Part shown: piece after piece, positions 26,957 to 36,524 of the stretch
Position numbering within the stretch: position 1 is the stretch's first letter
How the letters are laid out: every line of letters begins with the position of its first letter
NCBI GenBank assembly: GCA_964624585.1
Contig: CAZUXE010000013.1
Location: 1-53,552 of the forward strand
Source of the DNA: CAZUXE01 sp964624585
GTDB taxonomy: Bacteria > Hydrothermota > Tepidihabitantia > B3-TA06
DNA: 53,552 nt
Reading direction: 5' to 3'
The notes under the pieces: generated by a model
What the model saw: only the letters and a program-made list of their open reading frames with translations
Databases searched by the model: none
Told to the model about the DNA's origin: nothing
Translations under genes and position numbers: made by a program

Positions 26957-27345
26957 TTTCTTCCTTTAGTATCCCCGTTATCAGATAAAATAAGCGCACG
27001 ATAAATAAACATAGCCCCTAAACCAATTAGAAAAGCGGCAGCTCCCCAAGCTTCACTTGGGATAAGGTTAAAGGCCGTCAAGGCTATACCTATACCGAAT
27101 ATTATAAGGAACAGAGCTATGCCAAACGGTATGAAACTCCGCTTTGAACTACCGGATTCTTTTAGATGCCTATTTCTGTTTATAACATAAAACAGCAGCC
27201 AAATTCCCAGTCCCTCACATGCGATTGTAGGAATAAAGCACCATGCCGGTACTAAATGCTTAAGCTCAAAAAACACACCTATTCCGCCCAAAACCAACAG
27301 GCCTCCAATAATACTCCATACAACAATTCTGGGACGTCTTTGCAT
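26953..27345 (-). CDS. Small membrane protein with four helices
   Basis: A 130-residue protein with four hydrophobic segments (about 9-25, 33-52, 71-90 and 99-117) joined by a basic loop RNRHLKESGSSKRS. No family is recognised. It is the first gene of a two-gene operon with the acyltransferase-like protein. Its promoter is at 27389-27416, with an 11-bp repeat array starting ten nt upstream of the -35 box. Confidence 0.65.
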   Translation of the reverse strand: MQRRPRIVVWSIIGGLLVLGGIGVFFELKHLVPAWCFIPTIACEGLGIWLLFYVINRNRHLKESGSSKRSFIPFGIALFLIIFGIGIALTAFNLIPSEAWGAAAFLIGLGAMFIYRALILSDNGDTKGRK

Positions 27346-27388
27346 AAATATACCTAATACCTCTAAGCGTTTATAAATTCAGCCTTGC

Positions 27389-27416
27389 ATCGTAGCAAGT
27401 ATTCGCCAAAAGTCAA
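27389..27416 (-). promoter_or_regulatory. Promoter of the small membrane protein operon
   Basis: On the minus strand: TTGACT (27411-27416), a 16-nt spacer and TACGAT (27389-27394). Confidence 0.7.
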
Positions 27417-27425
27417 GTTCCCGCA

Positions 27426-27480
27426 CCCCCGTAACACCCCCGTAACATCCCTACAACACCCCGGCAACACCTGCAACCTC
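27426..27480 (-). repeat. 11-bp tandem array, family B (five units)
   Basis: Read on the plus strand, the units are CCCCCGTAACA, CCCCCGTAACA, TCCCTACAACA, CCCCGGCAACA and CCTGCAACCTC. The period is exactly 11 nt, as in family A, but the sequence is different. The array ends next to the -35 box of the minus-strand promoter at 27389-27416, a position suited to an activator or bending element. Confidence 0.75.
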
Positions 27481-27760
27481 ATAACATCCGCCTCCTGTCT
27501 AACTAAGGAAGATAGTAATACTAAAACAAAAAAACACACTATACTTAGAGTATATACAATTCCAATTAATAGAGCTATACACGAACACCAATTCTCCCCA
27601 GCAAGTCCTTGACGCTTTTAGGCCTTCAACCTATAATCACCTGTGTTTCAAAAAAACGTTCTGAAAATAAACAAAAAGATATCTATCACTTGAGGATGTT
27701 AAAGATGATAAATCGATACTGCCGTCAAATTAAGGTAGGAGATAACGGTTGGCTAGATAA
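27481..27760. other. Intergenic region and leader of the DUF4175 operon
   Basis: Contains the promoter at 27609-27637 and then a leader of about 120 nt. A GGTAGGAG sequence ends about 25 nt before the ATG at 27761, too far for an ordinary ribosome binding site. I see no other gene. Confidence 0.5.
27609..27637 (+). promoter_or_regulatory. Promoter of the 27761-36524 operon
   Basis: TTGACG (27609-27614), a 17-nt spacer and the consensus TATAAT (27632-27637). Confidence 0.75.
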
Positions 27761-30700
27761 ATGATTGGCTTAAAACTCAAGGAGAAATTAAATCAGCACA
27801 AAAAAAGCAAGCTTAAACTGGTTTTTGTGTCATCTTTACTTATCTTGGTATCAGCAGCTGTTCTTCTAACGCTTGCTGCCTTCCTGCTTTTCTCATTGCT
27901 TTTTTACATATTGTTGATAATACCACTTGCCTTACTGCTTCTATATTTCTATTTCTTACGACAAAAGAATCTCTACGAAGTGGCCAGAGAAGTCGAGTTT
28001 CAGGATAAGTCTTGGAAAGATAGCCTGTCGACCGCTACAGATATCGCAAACAAAAACAACCCCCGTGAGATTTATTCAACAGAACTTCAAAAGAGCTTCA
28101 TTGAAAGCATAGAGAAAGAACTTAGCCCAAAAAAGTTATCTTTAGTGAAAGAAAAACATCTGTTTAGAATTTCAGCCCTTTTGCTAGGAATCACATTACT
28201 AATTGCAATTATTCTGGGACTTGTATTTTCACAAAGGATCAAATTCGGCGCAATGGCGGTTTTTCAACCTGACAAGGTAGCACTTAAATTAAGAATACTT
28301 AATAAGGACACATTACTTATCCCGGGAGAAAGAATAGATATCTCAGCTGCCGTTGAATCACCGGTTAATTTGAACTATGTTTATCTGATTATTCAAAACG
28401 GCAACAAACTAAAAACTCAAAGAATTAAACTCCGTAACAGTAAAGCAAAATTCAACCTAAAGGTTAACTCAGAAACCTATCTTCGCTTCAAACGTTTTGG
28501 GGTAAGTAGCAAAGAATTATACCTTGGACTGCTGCAACCTTTTGAGATATCAAAACTTAGCCTAACGATTACCCCTCCTAAATACACAAAACTCAAGCCG
28601 CACCTGGTTTCTCAACTAAGCTTTTCGGCAATACCAGGCAGCATTATAAGCATTGACGGCCAAGCTTCAGCAAGCTTAAGCTATGCTAAAATACTCATTG
28701 GGGATTCAACAGTCAATCTCAAGGTTAAAAGCAAAAACTTCAAGGGTACATTTAGGATTTTGGGGCCGCAAAATATTACTCTGTCGCTTAAAACTCGCGC
28801 TGGAACCGAACTGAAACGAAAATTTGAAATACTGATAAATTCAGATCAAACTCCGCTTGTGGAAGTCTTCCTACCTGCTGAAGATACAAAATTGAACAGG
28901 AATATGACCTTGAATATAGGCGTACATGCACTTGACGATTACGGCTTAGATAAAATAATTCTCACAGCGTCAGGTATCAAGGATATAAAAATACCTTTAG
29001 CGTCGTCTCGTGGCAAGCTCGAAGACACTATATACTACCGATGGGATTTAAGCGAACTTAATATGCTCCCCGGCGACGAGTTGACTTATTGCATCATGGT
29101 TTCAGATAACGATATGATATCCGGCCCTAAATGGGGAAAAAGCAAAACATATAAAATCAGGTTTCCTGGAATAGACGAAATATTCTCTAAAGTAACAGAA
29201 CACAGTCAGGAAACCATCAGTGAACTGCAAAACTTGAAGACAAGGCAGGAAACTGCAGCCGGGGAGTTGAATAGAATCCAGCAAAAACTAAGGGCTGAGC
29301 AAAATCTTTCTTACGATGAGAAAAAGACACTGGAAGAGATAATTAATAATGAAAAAACGCTCCTTAATAACGTTGATAGCCTAGCGCAATCTGCTAAAAA
29401 TATGCTTGATGAGCTAAGGAAAGGAAGCGCTTTTGATGAAGAAACCGCCGAAAATCTAACTAAATTAAGTCAAATGCTTGCTCAATTAATGCCGCCGGAA
29501 CTGCAACAAAAACTGGAGCAGCTAAGTAAAAAGCTTGAGGAAAATCCGCAAAAACTTGCTGAGATGATGGAGCAAACCTCACAGCTGAATAACGATTTTC
29601 AGAACCAACTGGAACAAGCGCTTGCCGTGCTGGAAAAATTTCTTCAGGAGCAAAAACTCGCAGAACTTGCAAAGCAAGCCGAAGCACTTGCCAAAATGGA
29701 AGACAACTTGATAAAAGAAGCCTCTCAGCTATCTAAAAATAACGCGGCGGCAAGACAGAAGGAAATTGAGAAAGGCCTTAAAAAGATGGCGTCAGAAACC
29801 TCACAACTGGCAAAAGGATTACAGGACGAAAAATTTGGAAAAGAGCTTTCTGATATTTCACAAAAGTTCTCTAAAGAAGATATACGCTTAAGCAAAAAAA
29901 TAGAGCAAAGCTTACGAAATGGCAAGCTTAACAAACAAAATGCTGGGCGTCTTGAAAAAAATCTCCGTGAAGCGGCAATGCGCCTGTCGCAGTTAAATAT
30001 GGGCTTGCATAACTCACGACAAAGTCAACTTGCAAACCAAACAGCAAGCTTAATAAGAGAACTCTTGCTTTTAAGCGAAGAGTTGGAAAAAACACTCCCT
30101 GCGGTTAAAAACGGCGAAAACCTGGAACTTGCCGCTCAAGCTACAGAAATGCAAGCGGCTATTGAAAACAGCAAAGAAAACCTATTCCAATTAGCATCAC
30201 AAAGCTTTGACATTCCCAGAAAAGCGCTTCATTCATTAAGCCAAGCCGGCAGAGCGCAGGAAGAGTTCAAAAATCTTTTAATTAAAGGAAAGAAAGCCTC
30301 GGCAATGGCTGAAGGAAAACGCGCACAGAATTTTATAGACCAAACCGCCTTATCGCTTCTTGAAAGCAACTCTAAAAGCTGCAATCAAATCGGAAACGCA
30401 GCAAACGGACTTGAACAAATGATGCAAGCTTTGTCTAATATGAGCCTTGCACAACTTTCCATAAATCAACAAATGCAGGGCATGTTTCCATTACCTATAT
30501 CTGCAAACATGAGTGCGGCGCAAAAACAGGCGCTAAGTAAACTGCTTGGTGAACAACGCGCCTTACGTCAACAGTTGGAACAACTCAAAGCTCAAGGCAG
30601 TCAACCTGGATTGGACGGAATGCTTGAGGGAATTATTGAAGAAATGCTTGCAATAGAAGAAGAGTTAGCCGCATATACCGGTCAACGTGAACTAATTGAC

Positions 30701-30952
30701 CGTGGAGAACAGGTTTTTAGAAAATTACTAGACGCCAGGAATGTAGTACGAAAACAAGAAAGCAAACAGGAACGAAGGCGTGAATTGGGAAACCAATGGC
30801 AAGATTTAGCCTCGCCCTCTTTGACTAAAGATGAGGCGGAAAAGAAACTATGGTTAAAAAAGGAATTAATGCGATTTTTAAGGGCTGATTACCCTGAAGA
30901 GTATAAGCGGGTAGCCAGAACTTATCTGAAACAATTGCTTGAGGAAGATTAA
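27761..30952 (+). CDS. Large membrane-anchored coiled-coil protein (DUF4175-like)
   Basis: A 1063-residue protein. Two closely spaced hydrophobic segments (about 20-70) and a third (about 135-155) anchor it in the inner membrane. An Ig-like beta region (about 170-460) with ITPPKYTKLKP is followed by a long coiled coil rich in Gln, Glu, Lys and Leu (about 465-1000). This architecture fits DUF4175-type proteins of FCB bacteria, of unknown function. It is the first gene of a long plus-strand run with TPR and cell-division-like proteins, so a scaffold role in envelope organisation is plausible. No close ribosome binding site is seen at this ATG. Confidence 0.75.
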   Translation: MIGLKLKEKLNQHKKSKLKLVFVSSLLILVSAAVLLTLAAFLLFSLLFYILLIIPLALLLLYFYFLRQKNLYEVAREVEFQDKSWKDSLSTATDIANKNNPREIYSTELQKSFIESIEKELSPKKLSLVKEKHLFRISALLLGITLLIAIILGLVFSQRIKFGAMAVFQPDKVALKLRILNKDTLLIPGERIDISAAVESPVNLNYVYLIIQNGNKLKTQRIKLRNSKAKFNLKVNSETYLRFKRFGVSSKELYLGLLQPFEISKLSLTITPPKYTKLKPHLVSQLSFSAIPGSIISIDGQASASLSYAKILIGDSTVNLKVKSKNFKGTFRILGPQNITLSLKTRAGTELKRKFEILINSDQTPLVEVFLPAEDTKLNRNMTLNIGVHALDDYGLDKIILTASGIKDIKIPLASSRGKLEDTIYYRWDLSELNMLPGDELTYCIMVSDNDMISGPKWGKSKTYKIRFPGIDEIFSKVTEHSQETISELQNLKTRQETAAGELNRIQQKLRAEQNLSYDEKKTLEEIINNEKTLLNNVDSLAQSAKNMLDELRKGSAFDEETAENLTKLSQMLAQLMPPELQQKLEQLSKKLEENPQKLAEMMEQTSQLNNDFQNQLEQALAVLEKFLQEQKLAELAKQAEALAKMEDNLIKEASQLSKNNAAARQKEIEKGLKKMASETSQLAKGLQDEKFGKELSDISQKFSKEDIRLSKKIEQSLRNGKLNKQNAGRLEKNLREAAMRLSQLNMGLHNSRQSQLANQTASLIRELLLLSEELEKTLPAVKNGENLELAAQATEMQAAIENSKENLFQLASQSFDIPRKALHSLSQAGRAQEEFKNLLIKGKKASAMAEGKRAQNFIDQTALSLLESNSKSCNQIGNAANGLEQMMQALSNMSLAQLSINQQMQGMFPLPISANMSAAQKQALSKLLGEQRALRQQLEQLKAQGSQPGLDGMLEGIIEEMLAIEEELAAYTGQRELIDRGEQVFRKLLDARNVVRKQESKQERRRELGNQWQDLASPSLTKDEAEKKLWLKKELMRFLRADYPEEYKRVARTYLKQLLEED

Positions 30953-30982
30953 ACGCATGTCTAAAGTTAAAATGGAGATAAT

Positions 30983-32485
30983 ATGACCTTTCTCATAGTC
31001 GCTCTTTTAACGCAACTGAGCATTCTTGACGCTCTGGAGCAGAAACTGGAACTTTCTTATAGCGAAGCAACATATTCCCGCTACTTATATTACTGCAGAC
31101 AAGGAAACGAAGGCAACAGACTGGCTAAAAAAAGCCTAGAGTGGACTAAACGCTACCCGGAAAACCTGATGCTTAAATTTGGCTACGGCGAAGGATTAAT
31201 TATGTCTGGAGACACGATGGATGGGGTAGCCGTCCTTAAAGAGCTGTATAAAAAATCGCCTGACTGGGCAACCCAAATTATTTTTACCTTAAAAGAGTCA
31301 AACTGCAAGAATACTGCCTGGTTCATCAAAAAAGAGAGGGAGAGGAACAAAAATCCATCGCTTTATGCCCGTCTAATGTGTGATATTTATATAAAAGAAG
31401 GCAAACACCGCATAGCGCTCGCCGAAATTTCAACTGCATTAAAAGCGGGCCGGAATCCCGAAGTGTTCGAGAAACAAATTACCCTCCTCGCTGAAGCAAT
31501 GGGTAGTGAACGAATAATACGAGAGTTGGGAAAAACATCAAAAAAGTTGCAATTTCAGCTGGCCTTAGAAACAGGCGACAGAGACTTAATGCAGAAAACA
31601 ATTGAACACTCTAAAACCATTTCAGGTTTAATAATAATGGCAAAGCTGGCTGAAAAAAATAATCTTCTGAATATCGCTTTGCAAGCATACTTAAAAGCCG
31701 GACAAAAATATGACGCCGCCAGAGTATATTTAGCTCTTGGGGATACTGAAAACGCTGTGAAGATTCTTGAAAACGATAATTCAAAAAAGGGAAAAGAACA
31801 AAGAGCAATTCTTTTAACCTCTTTACGAAAAACCTATCCAAATGCGCTAAATGAATTTACCACTTTAGAACGCAATTATGGAAGCAATTCCTTGTATGCG
31901 ACTCATATTGCCGCTATGGAAATACTGCTCAATACTTCTGAAAAAGCAGAAAACAAGCTTAACGCTTATCCACCGGATACTGCAATTCTGTTTCTTAAGG
32001 GAATAACCGCTGCTATTGAAGGAAACAGTGACTCCCTTAAAAGCGTTATTGACAGAATGCTCTTCTTATTCCCTGGCAACGGCTTAGAAAACGATCTACT
32101 GCTATTGTATCAAATTTCATTGGATGCCCCTGAACAATCTGCAAACTTCGCCTGCGCCCTAACCGCCCTATATTGGGGTGACCCAAACGATGCCTACAAA
32201 CGCGCAAAGAAGATGGAAGAGAATAAGGCTATCGCAGATGAAGCGCTTTTACTCTCAGCATTAAGTTTTGAAAAAATACGACATTGGCAAGAAGCAGTTA
32301 ACAAATATAACAACATTATCAGAAAATATCCCAGCAGTCCCCTTGTTCCAAGGGCAAAGTACCAAAAAGCTATGATTTTGAAAAATGCCCTTGATTCAAA
32401 AGAAGAAGGTAATGAGCTTCTCACAGAACTCATACTCAATTATCCAAACTCAATATATGCAAATCTTGCTAGACGAAAACTTTAA
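30983..32485 (+). CDS. TPR-type helical repeat protein
   Basis: A 500-residue protein made of degenerate TPR-like helix pairs, clearest at the C-terminus (NKYNNIIRKYPSSPLVPRAKYQKAMILK and GNELLTELILNYPNSIYANLARRKL). The hydrophobic N-terminus MTFLIVALLTQLSIL may be a short signal or anchor. The final repeats resemble BamD/YbgF-type outer-membrane TPRs. It lies 30 nt downstream of the DUF4175-like gene and ends about 40 nt before the DivIVA gene, whose promoter lies in that gap. Confidence 0.7.
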   Translation: MTFLIVALLTQLSILDALEQKLELSYSEATYSRYLYYCRQGNEGNRLAKKSLEWTKRYPENLMLKFGYGEGLIMSGDTMDGVAVLKELYKKSPDWATQIIFTLKESNCKNTAWFIKKERERNKNPSLYARLMCDIYIKEGKHRIALAEISTALKAGRNPEVFEKQITLLAEAMGSERIIRELGKTSKKLQFQLALETGDRDLMQKTIEHSKTISGLIIMAKLAEKNNLLNIALQAYLKAGQKYDAARVYLALGDTENAVKILENDNSKKGKEQRAILLTSLRKTYPNALNEFTTLERNYGSNSLYATHIAAMEILLNTSEKAENKLNAYPPDTAILFLKGITAAIEGNSDSLKSVIDRMLFLFPGNGLENDLLLLYQISLDAPEQSANFACALTALYWGDPNDAYKRAKKMEENKAIADEALLLSALSFEKIRHWQEAVNKYNNIIRKYPSSPLVPRAKYQKAMILKNALDSKEEGNELLTELILNYPNSIYANLARRKL

Positions 32486-32493
32486 CTATAGCG

Positions 32494-32521
32494 TTGACAG
32501 CAGGCTTGTGCTAGGTAAACT
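32494..32521 (+). promoter_or_regulatory. Leaderless-type internal promoter of the divIVA-like gene
   Basis: TTGACA (32494-32499), a 16-nt spacer, TAAACT (32516-32521), then six nt (CTCAAT) and the ATG at 32528. No Shine-Dalgarno sequence is present. Confidence 0.75.
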
Positions 32522-32527
32522 CTCAAT

Positions 32528-33001
32528 ATGGCTCTGACCCCTGATGACATAAGAAATAAGGAATTCCGTACTGGATTACGGGGAGCAGATTTTAATCAGG
32601 TGCATGAATTCCTTCATCAAATTGCCGCAGAAGTCGAAATTATCCTCACTGAACGGGAGATGCTAAAAAAACAACTTGCAGACAGTGGAAAACTGGTTAC
32701 CGAATTTCAGCAAATTGAAAAAATGCTACGGGACTCTCTTAACAAAGCTCAAGCAAATGCAGACGCTATAAAGCAGAACGCACTTAAGGACGCTAAACGT
32801 ATTCTTGAAGATGCAAAAAAAGAAGCAAGCGAGATTGTAGAGCGGGCAAATTTGGAAAAAGACGCTCTGAAAACCAGTATCCGAAGCCTTAAGGGGCAGA
32901 AAATTGCCTTCCTTCAGGAAATGGAAGGGATTATTGAAAATTATTCAAGAATCACGGAAAGATTGAAAAAGGAGACATCTCAAGATGAAGGTAAATATTG
33001 A
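32528..33001 (+). CDS. DivIVA-domain protein
   Basis: A 157-residue protein with the DivIVA N-terminal lipid-binding domain: LTPDDIRNKEFRTGLRGADFNQVHEFLHQI (residues about 3-32), followed by a continuous coiled coil to the C-terminus. DivIVA proteins bind curved membranes at poles and division sites and recruit partners. The usual GY after F..R in the first helix is replaced by GAD. It has its own promoter, predicted to give a leaderless mRNA. Its last 17 bases overlap the purine nucleoside phosphorylase gene. Confidence 0.85.
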   Translation: MALTPDDIRNKEFRTGLRGADFNQVHEFLHQIAAEVEIILTEREMLKKQLADSGKLVTEFQQIEKMLRDSLNKAQANADAIKQNALKDAKRILEDAKKEASEIVERANLEKDALKTSIRSLKGQKIAFLQEMEGIIENYSRITERLKKETSQDEGKY

Positions 33002-33815
33002 CGAAAGTCTCAGTTTTATTAAATCAACAACCGACCTAAAACCTGAAGCCGTGCTGGTGCTTGGAACCGGCTTAAAAGACTGTATTGGCGACCTTGATGA
33101 ATCGGTAACCATCCCATATTCTCAAATTCCCCACTTCCCTACAACCACAGCTCCCACACATGAAGGCAGCTTACTTATTGGAAAACTTTCCGGCTATCCC
33201 TTGGCTGTTATGAGAGGCCGCCATCATTATTACGAAGGTTACTCAATGAAAGAAATAACCTATCCATTAAGAACATTGAACGCTCTTGGCGCAAAAACAC
33301 TTATAGTCACTAACGCCGCAGGCGGGTTGAATATTCATTTTAAGAACGGCGACGTAGTTATTATAACCGATCACATCAATCTTATGGGCGATAATCCATT
33401 ACGCGGTCCGGAAGATGGAGACCTAGACTCAAGATTCCCGGTAATGACTCAAACCTACACACCTGAATTAATGGATATGTTCTGTCAAGCCTGCGTAGCA
33501 GAAAAGGTTTTACCCAGACAAGGAGTCTACGTTGCAGTACCAGGACCAAACTTTGAAACACCAGCTGAACTACGCTTTCTTCATAGTGCCGGAGGGGATC
33601 TTGTCGGCATGTCCACCGTACCTGAAGTAATAATGGCAGTATACTTAAAAATGAAGGTATTGGGAATTTCCGTGGTTTCAAACATGGCTATTTTCCTACC
33701 TGAAAAAAAGAAACATCAAGACCCTGTAGAAAAGATAAACAAAACCTCTGAAAAAGCGGCTAAGACCATGCGTAAAATTTTCAAACGCTTTTTTAAGGAG
33801 TTAAACAACCGATGA
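32985..33815 (+). CDS. punA: Purine nucleoside phosphorylase
   Basis: A 276-residue trimeric-type PNP that splits purine nucleosides with phosphate into base and ribose 1-phosphate in purine salvage. Signature elements: VLGTGLKDCIGDL (phosphate-binding loop), MRGRHHYYEGYSM, TNAAGGLN, the base-binding PGPNFETPAELRFL and VGMSTVPEV. The length is normal. The start ATG lies inside the end of the DivIVA gene, with GGAG ten nt ahead. NadD downstream also belongs to nucleotide metabolism, but most of the operon is envelope-related. Confidence 0.93.
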   Translation: MKVNIDESLSFIKSTTDLKPEAVLVLGTGLKDCIGDLDESVTIPYSQIPHFPTTTAPTHEGSLLIGKLSGYPLAVMRGRHHYYEGYSMKEITYPLRTLNALGAKTLIVTNAAGGLNIHFKNGDVVIITDHINLMGDNPLRGPEDGDLDSRFPVMTQTYTPELMDMFCQACVAEKVLPRQGVYVAVPGPNFETPAELRFLHSAGGDLVGMSTVPEVIMAVYLKMKVLGISVVSNMAIFLPEKKKHQDPVEKINKTSEKAAKTMRKIFKRFFKELNNR

Positions 33816-34699
33816 AAAAGTTAATTGTACTGCTGTTTGTTGCGCTTATAGCTACAGGTTGTGGAGGAAACAAATCAAGAGCTACCGATAGGGCAAGAAA
33901 AGCTTTAGATAAAAGGGATTACTCCCGCGCTCTGGCTGAGTTAAACACTATCAAACAAGAAGACGAAATCAAAACACCTGAAGTCCAGTACCTTTTGGGC
34001 AAAACCTATCTTGGTCTTTCTAATTTACAACAATCTCAAACCTACTTCAAGTCAGTTCTTGCAAAAGATCCTTCGTATCGTGACAGTATTGCCTTAGCTT
34101 ACAAAAAACGTGGACTGGAGTTAGGAAAGGTTGGGGAAAAAGAAAAAGCGCTTGAGTGCTTTGAACAGTCAATGCGAACCTCTGCTATTGATATGAGCGA
34201 CGCATATGTACTTATGGGTGAAATATACGCAAAGTATGGAGAATTAGGCAGATCAGCTCATTACTATCGCCTAGCTCTAAAGATATTGGGCGATTCAACT
34301 ATCAGGGCTTTAACATGGGAAAAATTAATAAAAATTACTGAAAGATTGGGTAACGCAGGCGACGCCTTTCTTACCTCTGAGAAAGCGCTCTACGAAAAAC
34401 ATTACCATCTGCAGTCCTACTACTGTGAAAACGGATATAGCTATGCTCAAGATTTATTACATCGGGGGAAACTTGATAGTGCTGATTTGGTAATCAGCAG
34501 AGTGTTACAGGTTCAACTATCTCCAATGTTGAAAGACGATATCTATTTTCTGGCAGGGGAAATTAAACTCAAAAACGGCGATATTGAGGGAGCAGTGGCA
34601 GCCTACAAGGAAGTCTTAAAATTAAACTTGAACGCATCCAACGCATTAATACAGCGTGCAAGAAAACGCTTATCAATGCTTGGGGTGGAGGTTGAATAA
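33812..34699 (+). CDS. TPR lipoprotein
   Basis: A 295-residue protein with a lipoprotein signal (MKKLIVLLFVALIATGCGG; lipobox Cys17) followed by about six TPR-like repeats, for example VQYLLGKTYLGLSNLQQSQTYFKSVLAKDPS and DAYVLMGEIYAKYGELGRSAHYYRLALK. It overlaps PNP by four bases (ATGA) and the next gene by one (TAATG). Lipid-anchored TPR proteins usually assemble or link envelope complexes; the partner here may be the BamD-like product of the next gene. Confidence 0.8.
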   Translation: MKKLIVLLFVALIATGCGGNKSRATDRARKALDKRDYSRALAELNTIKQEDEIKTPEVQYLLGKTYLGLSNLQQSQTYFKSVLAKDPSYRDSIALAYKKRGLELGKVGEKEKALECFEQSMRTSAIDMSDAYVLMGEIYAKYGELGRSAHYYRLALKILGDSTIRALTWEKLIKITERLGNAGDAFLTSEKALYEKHYHLQSYYCENGYSYAQDLLHRGKLDSADLVISRVLQVQLSPMLKDDIYFLAGEIKLKNGDIEGAVAAYKEVLKLNLNASNALIQRARKRLSMLGVEVE

Positions 34700-35460
34700 T
34701 GAATTATACACTTAAAAGATTTATCCCGCTTACCCTTTTATTACTTACCTGTCTGTTGGCGACAAACCTACAGGCGCGAACAGTTAAACCCGAACCCCTA
34801 TCGCCTGACAGCCTTTATACAATAGGCAAAAATTCCTTCATACAGGGCAAGTATAAAGATGCAATCCGCTACCTTAATTACTACGTTTTGAATTACCCTG
34901 TTGAAAAAAAGGTTGCAGACGCGCAATTCTACCTTGCTGAATCTTACTATAATATGGAAGATTTTGAAAAAGCCTCTGTTGAATATGAATTCCTCTATAA
35001 ACAATTCTCAACTTCACAGCACGTAGAAAAAGCAAGAATACGAGCGGCACAATGTGTATTTGAAACATCAGAACCCTATTATCGGGAACAAAAATTAACC
35101 TTGGAATCCCAAAAAATGGCTAAGTCTTTTCTTGAGCGCTACCCCGATTCTAAGTATGCAAACGATGCACGGAAACTTTTAGCCAGAATTGACGATAAGC
35201 TTGCAAAAAAAGAGCTTGAAGCCGCTAAATTATATTTCAAATTCGATGAATTCCGCGCTGCAAGCATATCACTTGAGTATATACTTAACACATATCCACT
35301 TGCCCAAGCCTCTAAAGATGAAACCCGTTATTATTTAGGTTTATGCAAGGCTAAGCTTGGAGACAAAGAGGAAGCTCAAGCAATACTTGAGGAACTGCTC
35401 CAAAATCCAAAATGGAATAAAAAGGCGCAAGAAGCGTTGAAAAAAATTAATAACGAATAA
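34699..35460 (+). CDS. Exported TPR protein, BamD/YbgF-like
   Basis: A 253-residue protein with a signal peptide (MNYTLKRFIPLTLLLLTCLLATNLQA) and TPR pairs typical of BamD/YbgF: YTIGKNSFIQGKYKDAIRYLNYYVLNYP, DAQFYLAESYYNMEDFEKASVEYEFL and a C-terminal YYLGLCKAKLGDKEEAQAILEEL. The cysteine in LLLTC is inside the hydrophobic core and less likely to be a lipobox. It may take part in outer-membrane protein assembly or in coupling envelope constriction to division, in line with DivIVA upstream. True BamD is a lipoprotein, so I leave the symbol blank. Confidence 0.75.
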   Translation: MNYTLKRFIPLTLLLLTCLLATNLQARTVKPEPLSPDSLYTIGKNSFIQGKYKDAIRYLNYYVLNYPVEKKVADAQFYLAESYYNMEDFEKASVEYEFLYKQFSTSQHVEKARIRAAQCVFETSEPYYREQKLTLESQKMAKSFLERYPDSKYANDARKLLARIDDKLAKKELEAAKLYFKFDEFRAASISLEYILNTYPLAQASKDETRYYLGLCKAKLGDKEEAQAILEELLQNPKWNKKAQEALKKINNE

Positions 35461-35463
35461 TAA

Positions 35464-36054
35464 ATGAACCCTCAGCAGAGCAAAAATGGACGAATTGCTA
35501 TCTTTGGCGGTAGGTTTGATCCGCCACATATAGCTCATATCATCCACGCTGAATTGATTCTTGATGAATTTCAACTTGAGAAAATTATATTCATACCGGC
35601 AGCCAATCCTCCCCATAAAAAAGCTTGCGCTGAATTTGAGGATCGGTTCAGAATGCTCAAACTAGCTATCGCCAAACAGCAAGGGTTTGAGCTATCTGAT
35701 GTGGAAAGCAAAAATTCCCTAAGCTATACTGTAGATACTTTGAAAACCATAAGCCCTCAACTTAACGCATCCCAACTATATCTCATAATAGGTAACGATG
35801 AGTATAATGTCTTTTCAACGTGGCGTGAGCCGGAAAAAATAAGAAACCTTGCCGAACTTATTGTACTACCTCGTTTGAAACACAATATTCCGACCAAGCA
35901 AGCCGGTGTGCATTTCCCCGACCTACCTCATATTGAGATATCGTCAACATTGATTAGAAGCAGAATTGCTTCAAAAAAAAGCGTCAGGTTCTGGGTTCCA
36001 GAATCTGTGGAAAAATTTATTTACGAAAATGGACTCTACAAGGAGGTACAATGA
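35464..36054 (+). CDS. nadD: Nicotinate-nucleotide adenylyltransferase
   Basis: A 196-residue NadD that joins nicotinate mononucleotide and ATP to deamido-NAD in NAD synthesis. The nucleotidyltransferase motif is GGRFDPPHIAHIIHAE (usual GGxFDPxHxGH, here with IAH), and the ISSTLIRSRI motif is close to the C-terminus; both line the ATP site. The length is normal for a bacterial NadD. It starts three nt after the previous stop and overlaps the next gene by four bases (ATGA). Confidence 0.92.
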   Translation: MNPQQSKNGRIAIFGGRFDPPHIAHIIHAELILDEFQLEKIIFIPAANPPHKKACAEFEDRFRMLKLAIAKQQGFELSDVESKNSLSYTVDTLKTISPQLNASQLYLIIGNDEYNVFSTWREPEKIRNLAELIVLPRLKHNIPTKQAGVHFPDLPHIEISSTLIRSRIASKKSVRFWVPESVEKFIYENGLYKEVQ

Positions 36055-36524
36055 GCAATTTATGGAACGAAGTAACTAGCTGGTTATCAGATGCTACAAA
36101 ATCAGCCTTGAAAGAAACCGAAGATTTAGCCTTACGCGGTAAGTTTCGGATTGAACTACTTGGCCTAAATACCGCCCTGCATGATAAATTTGCAGCTCTA
36201 GGGGGAATAGTATACGATTTAATCAAGCAAGGAAAAACTGCAAATATAAAAAACGATGCTAAAGTAAAAAAACTTGTTGAAGAAATCGCTGATCTGGAAC
36301 TAAACTTGCGAAAAAAGCAGTCCTCCACTTCCTCAAAAACTACTGTTCGCAAACAAAAGAAATCCGCAAAACCTTCTGTAAGATCAAAGTCAACAACAAA
36401 GAAAAAATCGCCCACAGCTAGGAAAAAAGTCAAAACTTCTACGGCAAAGAAACCTACTTCCAAGAAATCAACCGCTAAAAAGCCTGTATCAAAGACTAAA
36501 AAAGTTACAAAATCCTCAAAATAG
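36051..36524 (+). CDS. Protein with histone H1-like basic tail
   Basis: A 157-residue two-part protein. Residues 1-90 form a small helical domain (LNTALHDKFAALGGIVYDLIKQGK, VKKLVEEIADLELNLRKKQ) of the kind found in short coiled-coil regulators. Residues about 91-157 are almost only Lys, Ser, Thr, Ala and Pro, with KK.T..KK and AKKP repeats like the C-terminal tail of histone H1, Hc1 or AlgP/PhaF proteins. Such tails bind DNA or polyphosphate nonspecifically. It overlaps nadD and is the last gene of the operon. A nucleoid-associated role is inferred from the tail. Confidence 0.7.
   Translation: MSNLWNEVTSWLSDATKSALKETEDLALRGKFRIELLGLNTALHDKFAALGGIVYDLIKQGKTANIKNDAKVKKLVEEIADLELNLRKKQSSTSSKTTVRKQKKSAKPSVRSKSTTKKKSPTARKKVKTSTAKKPTSKKSTAKKPVSKTKKVTKSSK

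Noticed and set aside
33812..35460. Assigning bamD to one of the two TPR genes
   Set aside because: The lipoprotein has generic TPRs and the BamD-like protein lacks a clear lipobox; neither can be named safely.
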